Source: Lachnospiraceae bacterium
GTDB taxonomy: Bacteria > Bacillota > Clostridia > Lachnospirales > Lachnospiraceae
DNA: 62,089 nucleotides
Direction: 5' to 3'
NCBI GenBank assembly: GCA_017469945.1
Contig: JAFUFI010000017.1
Coordinates: 1-62,089, forward strand
Below are positions 60,482 to 62,089 of the stretch, one piece after another. A program made the position numbers and the translations under genes. Below the pieces are notes generated by a model. The model saw nothing but the letters and a program-made list of their open reading frames with translations, searched no databases and was not told where the DNA came from. Each line of letters starts with the position of its first letter. Position 1 is the stretch's first letter.

Positions 60482-61942
60482 TCAATCCTGCCAAGAGCTC
60501 CCGCTGACAAGAGAAATAAGCTCAGTACGATTTGAACACTCTGTTTTTTTCAGTATATTTTTCATATGGAATTTTACCGTATTCCCGGATATAAACAGTT
60601 TTTCAGAGATTTCGCCATTACTTGAGCCTTCCAGGATCTGTTCAAGCACTTCCACTTCCCTCGGTGAAAAACCGTATTTCTCCGCAAAAGCTTTAACCCT
60701 TAATTCCTCATCTTCTTCAGAACCGTCTTCCGCCCTACCATTACTTACATCGCGCTTTGTTCCTGTATTATCGGAATATACCCAGAGCATAGATGTCAGG
60801 ATGATCAAACCATATAAAGCGGCATTTACAATTATAAGAAGAAGCATATTGTCTCTGACAAAGGGAGCAATTCCAAAGCCTGCACCTTCTCCGAACCTTC
60901 CAAAGAAAAGGCCACCCATAGCCAGAAAATACAGCTCTTTATTATCAGTTGCGTAGTCCGTAAAACAAACTGCCCGAAATACTGAGTAAAATCCTGTTAC
61001 AAGATAGTTTACAAGCAAGATCACAAAGGCGTTATTATAATAATCCCGCAAGGCCAGCATTATAAACGGAACAACTAAAAGTACAATGCAGATCATCCTG
61101 CCAAACTTCCTGTTTAAATCATTTACAACTCCGGCAATAACAAGGCTTATTGCATAAAAGGCTCTTGAAAACTCTATAACATTTGACTGATCCGGCACAT
61201 TTGCAAGAGGATAAAAGCTTGAAAGTTCATTGATCACCCCAAATAAAAGGATTACCGCTGCTGCAAACACCACACTTCTATATTTCTTACGGCCGCCTTC
61301 TTCTTTCTTTGAAGCATTTTTAGACGTACTGCCTTCATACTCCTTCAGATTTCCAAGCAATATGACTACTATAAGATTAAGGGTATTTATTACAGAGTAA
61401 ATGATAAGAACTTTTTCATTAAGTAAGAAATTATCCGCCCCCATAGAGGAAATGATCCATGAACCGACACTTCCAAATCCGCTTCCCAGTCCAAATACTG
61501 TTCCGCGTATTCCTTTTGAAATATTGACAGACAGCACTGTAAGATAAGATCCGGCGTTAAGCCCGATACTGAAATTAAGGAGCATTCCGGCGGATAACAT
61601 TGTTCCGAGACTGTTTGAAATAAACACGAGGGCAATGAACATTATCTCAAGTAAAAGTATGCCGCCCAAGAAGACCCTTCTTTTTCCAATTTCCGGGAAT
61701 CGGCGAAGGATTATTCCATAAACAGCCATTCCAAAGCACTGAGCGGCATAGGCACCGCAAGCCAACAAAAGCCCCGTATCAGCCCCATTCAGGTAGCCTC
61801 CCAGCCTGTGGTACCATGTTAAAAAAGCGGTGCCTGAGAAAAGAAAACTCAGCCCGATATATAAAAAAGTAAGCAGTGCTTCTCTGCTATGTTTTTTTAG
61901 GGTAGAAAAATACATCTCAATATTCAACTTCTTTTTCTCCAT
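60482..61942 (-). CDS. MFS-like 12-TM protein fused to LuxR-type HTH regulator
   Basis: A 486-residue protein. Residues about 20-395 contain about twelve helices arranged like a major facilitator protein (LLACGAYAAQCFGMAVYG, SIGLNAGSYLTVLSVNIS, GLGSGFGSVGSWIISS). An acidic linker (about 400-420) leads to a GerE/LuxR HTH (about 425-486): YGFSPREVEVLEQILEGSSNGEISEKLFISGNTVKFHMKNIL (a region). It should be a membrane-bound transcription regulator. Similar fusions are frequent in Coriobacteria such as Eggerthella. The ATG at 61942 follows AAGGAAG by about six bases. It has its own terminator, so it is likely expressed alone or with the gene cut by the right edge. Confidence 0.88.
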   Translation of the reverse strand: MEKKKLNIEMYFSTLKKHSREALLTFLYIGLSFLFSGTAFLTWYHRLGGYLNGADTGLLLACGAYAAQCFGMAVYGIILRRFPEIGKRRVFLGGILLLEIMFIALVFISNSLGTMLSAGMLLNFSIGLNAGSYLTVLSVNISKGIRGTVFGLGSGFGSVGSWIISSMGADNFLLNEKVLIIYSVINTLNLIVVILLGNLKEYEGSTSKNASKKEEGGRKKYRSVVFAAAVILLFGVINELSSFYPLANVPDQSNVIEFSRAFYAISLVIAGVVNDLNRKFGRMICIVLLVVPFIMLALRDYYNNAFVILLVNYLVTGFYSVFRAVCFTDYATDNKELYFLAMGGLFFGRFGEGAGFGIAPFVRDNMLLLIIVNAALYGLIILTSMLWVYSDNTGTKRDVSNGRAEDGSEEDEELRVKAFAEKYGFSPREVEVLEQILEGSSNGEISEKLFISGNTVKFHMKNILKKTECSNRTELISLVSGSSWQD

Positions 61943-61977
61943 AAATACTTCCTTTTTACTATCAAGTGAACACAATT

Positions 61978-62088
61978 TTATGATTTGTTTTTTTTTGCCT
62001 TCTTGCTTGCTTCCTCAATATCATATTCACTATAGTATCTTTTATATCCGTCAACAATCTTACTTGACATAAGTGTATCAAGGTTGAA
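61978..62088 (-). CDS. 3' end of an unidentified gene (partial)
   Basis: On the minus strand a frame is open from the window edge to a TAA at 61978-61980, encoding 36 residues with a Lys/Asn-rich end (EEASKKAKKNKS) and SSKIVDGYKRYYSEY before it. Ordinary codon use suggests a real C-terminus. It could also be a short gene from the internal Met. It lies 35 bases upstream of the LuxR-type gene on the same strand, so the two may be co-transcribed. Confidence 0.5.
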   Translation of the reverse strand, partial: FNLDTLMSSKIVDGYKRYYSEYDIEEASKKAKKNKS

Positions 62089-62089
62089 A

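Noticed and set aside
1..62089. tRNA, rRNA, CRISPR array or insertion sequence
   Set aside because: I saw no regularly spaced repeats, no transposase-like protein and no cloverleaf-like segment by eye; a computed scan would be needed to exclude a small RNA gene.

Overview
The window looks like the chromosome of a Firmicute of the Lachnospiraceae type (Butyrivibrio or a close relative is my best guess). The evidence is moderate GC content, strong AGGAG ribosome sites, several TTG starts, Gram-positive-style lipoproteins and membrane anchors, and lineage-typical blocks such as apt-rel-MBL-hemZ and a bmp-type nucleoside ABC operon. About 53 coding regions are supported, including two cut by the window edges. 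Most lie on the minus strand. I saw no rRNA, tRNA, IS element or CRISPR array.

Layout. 0-7.7 kb: a membrane-anchored GH3 enzyme, a DHH phosphoesterase, a TraX-like/7TM/PAS/GGDEF fusion, a KDG-type kinase and a GH43 enzyme with an operator-like palindrome in its promoter. 7.7-15.9 kb: a seven-gene polyamine operon, speA-speE-casdh-nspC-aguA-aguB-MATE, which encodes arginine to agmatine to N-carbamoylputrescine to putrescine to carboxyspermidine to spermidine. It also carries a speE with no speD in sight. 16-23.9 kb: an Lgt-like gene that appears leaderless, then PilZ, flavodoxin, hemZ, an MBL hydrolase, rel, apt and a SEC-C protein. 24.2-34.7 kb: dprA and comM converge on pilT and an HD domain gene; then come hemW, a GH3 paralogue that has lost its catalytic residues, aspartate kinase and homoserine dehydrogenase. 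34.9-41.4 kb: a complete BMP-family nucleoside importer and glyA. 41.5-47.5 kb: three different HlyD-type adaptors and one very large FtsX-family permease, with no ATPase gene beside them. 47.6-53.1 kb: a GH26-like protein, xpt, a potassium channel, an orphan LytTR regulator and a Na/Pi-PhoU transporter.

53.3-62.1 kb is the most accessory-looking part. Between truB and ribF lie a DUF3990 (ADP-ribosyltransferase-like) plus HTH pair with two tandem palindromes over its promoter, an orphan solute-binding lipoprotein, and a HEPN/MNT pair whose antitoxin carries its own HTH. This block is visibly more AT-rich than its flanks. The right end has a 12-TM MFS-like protein fused to a LuxR-type DNA-binding domain.

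Themes. Cyclic-di-GMP-type parts recur (GGDEF, PilZ, a degenerate HD-GYP beside pilT). Several proteins join a membrane or sensor module to an output domain. Many operons have near-zero spacing, and a number of promoters, operators and terminators can be read directly from the sequence.
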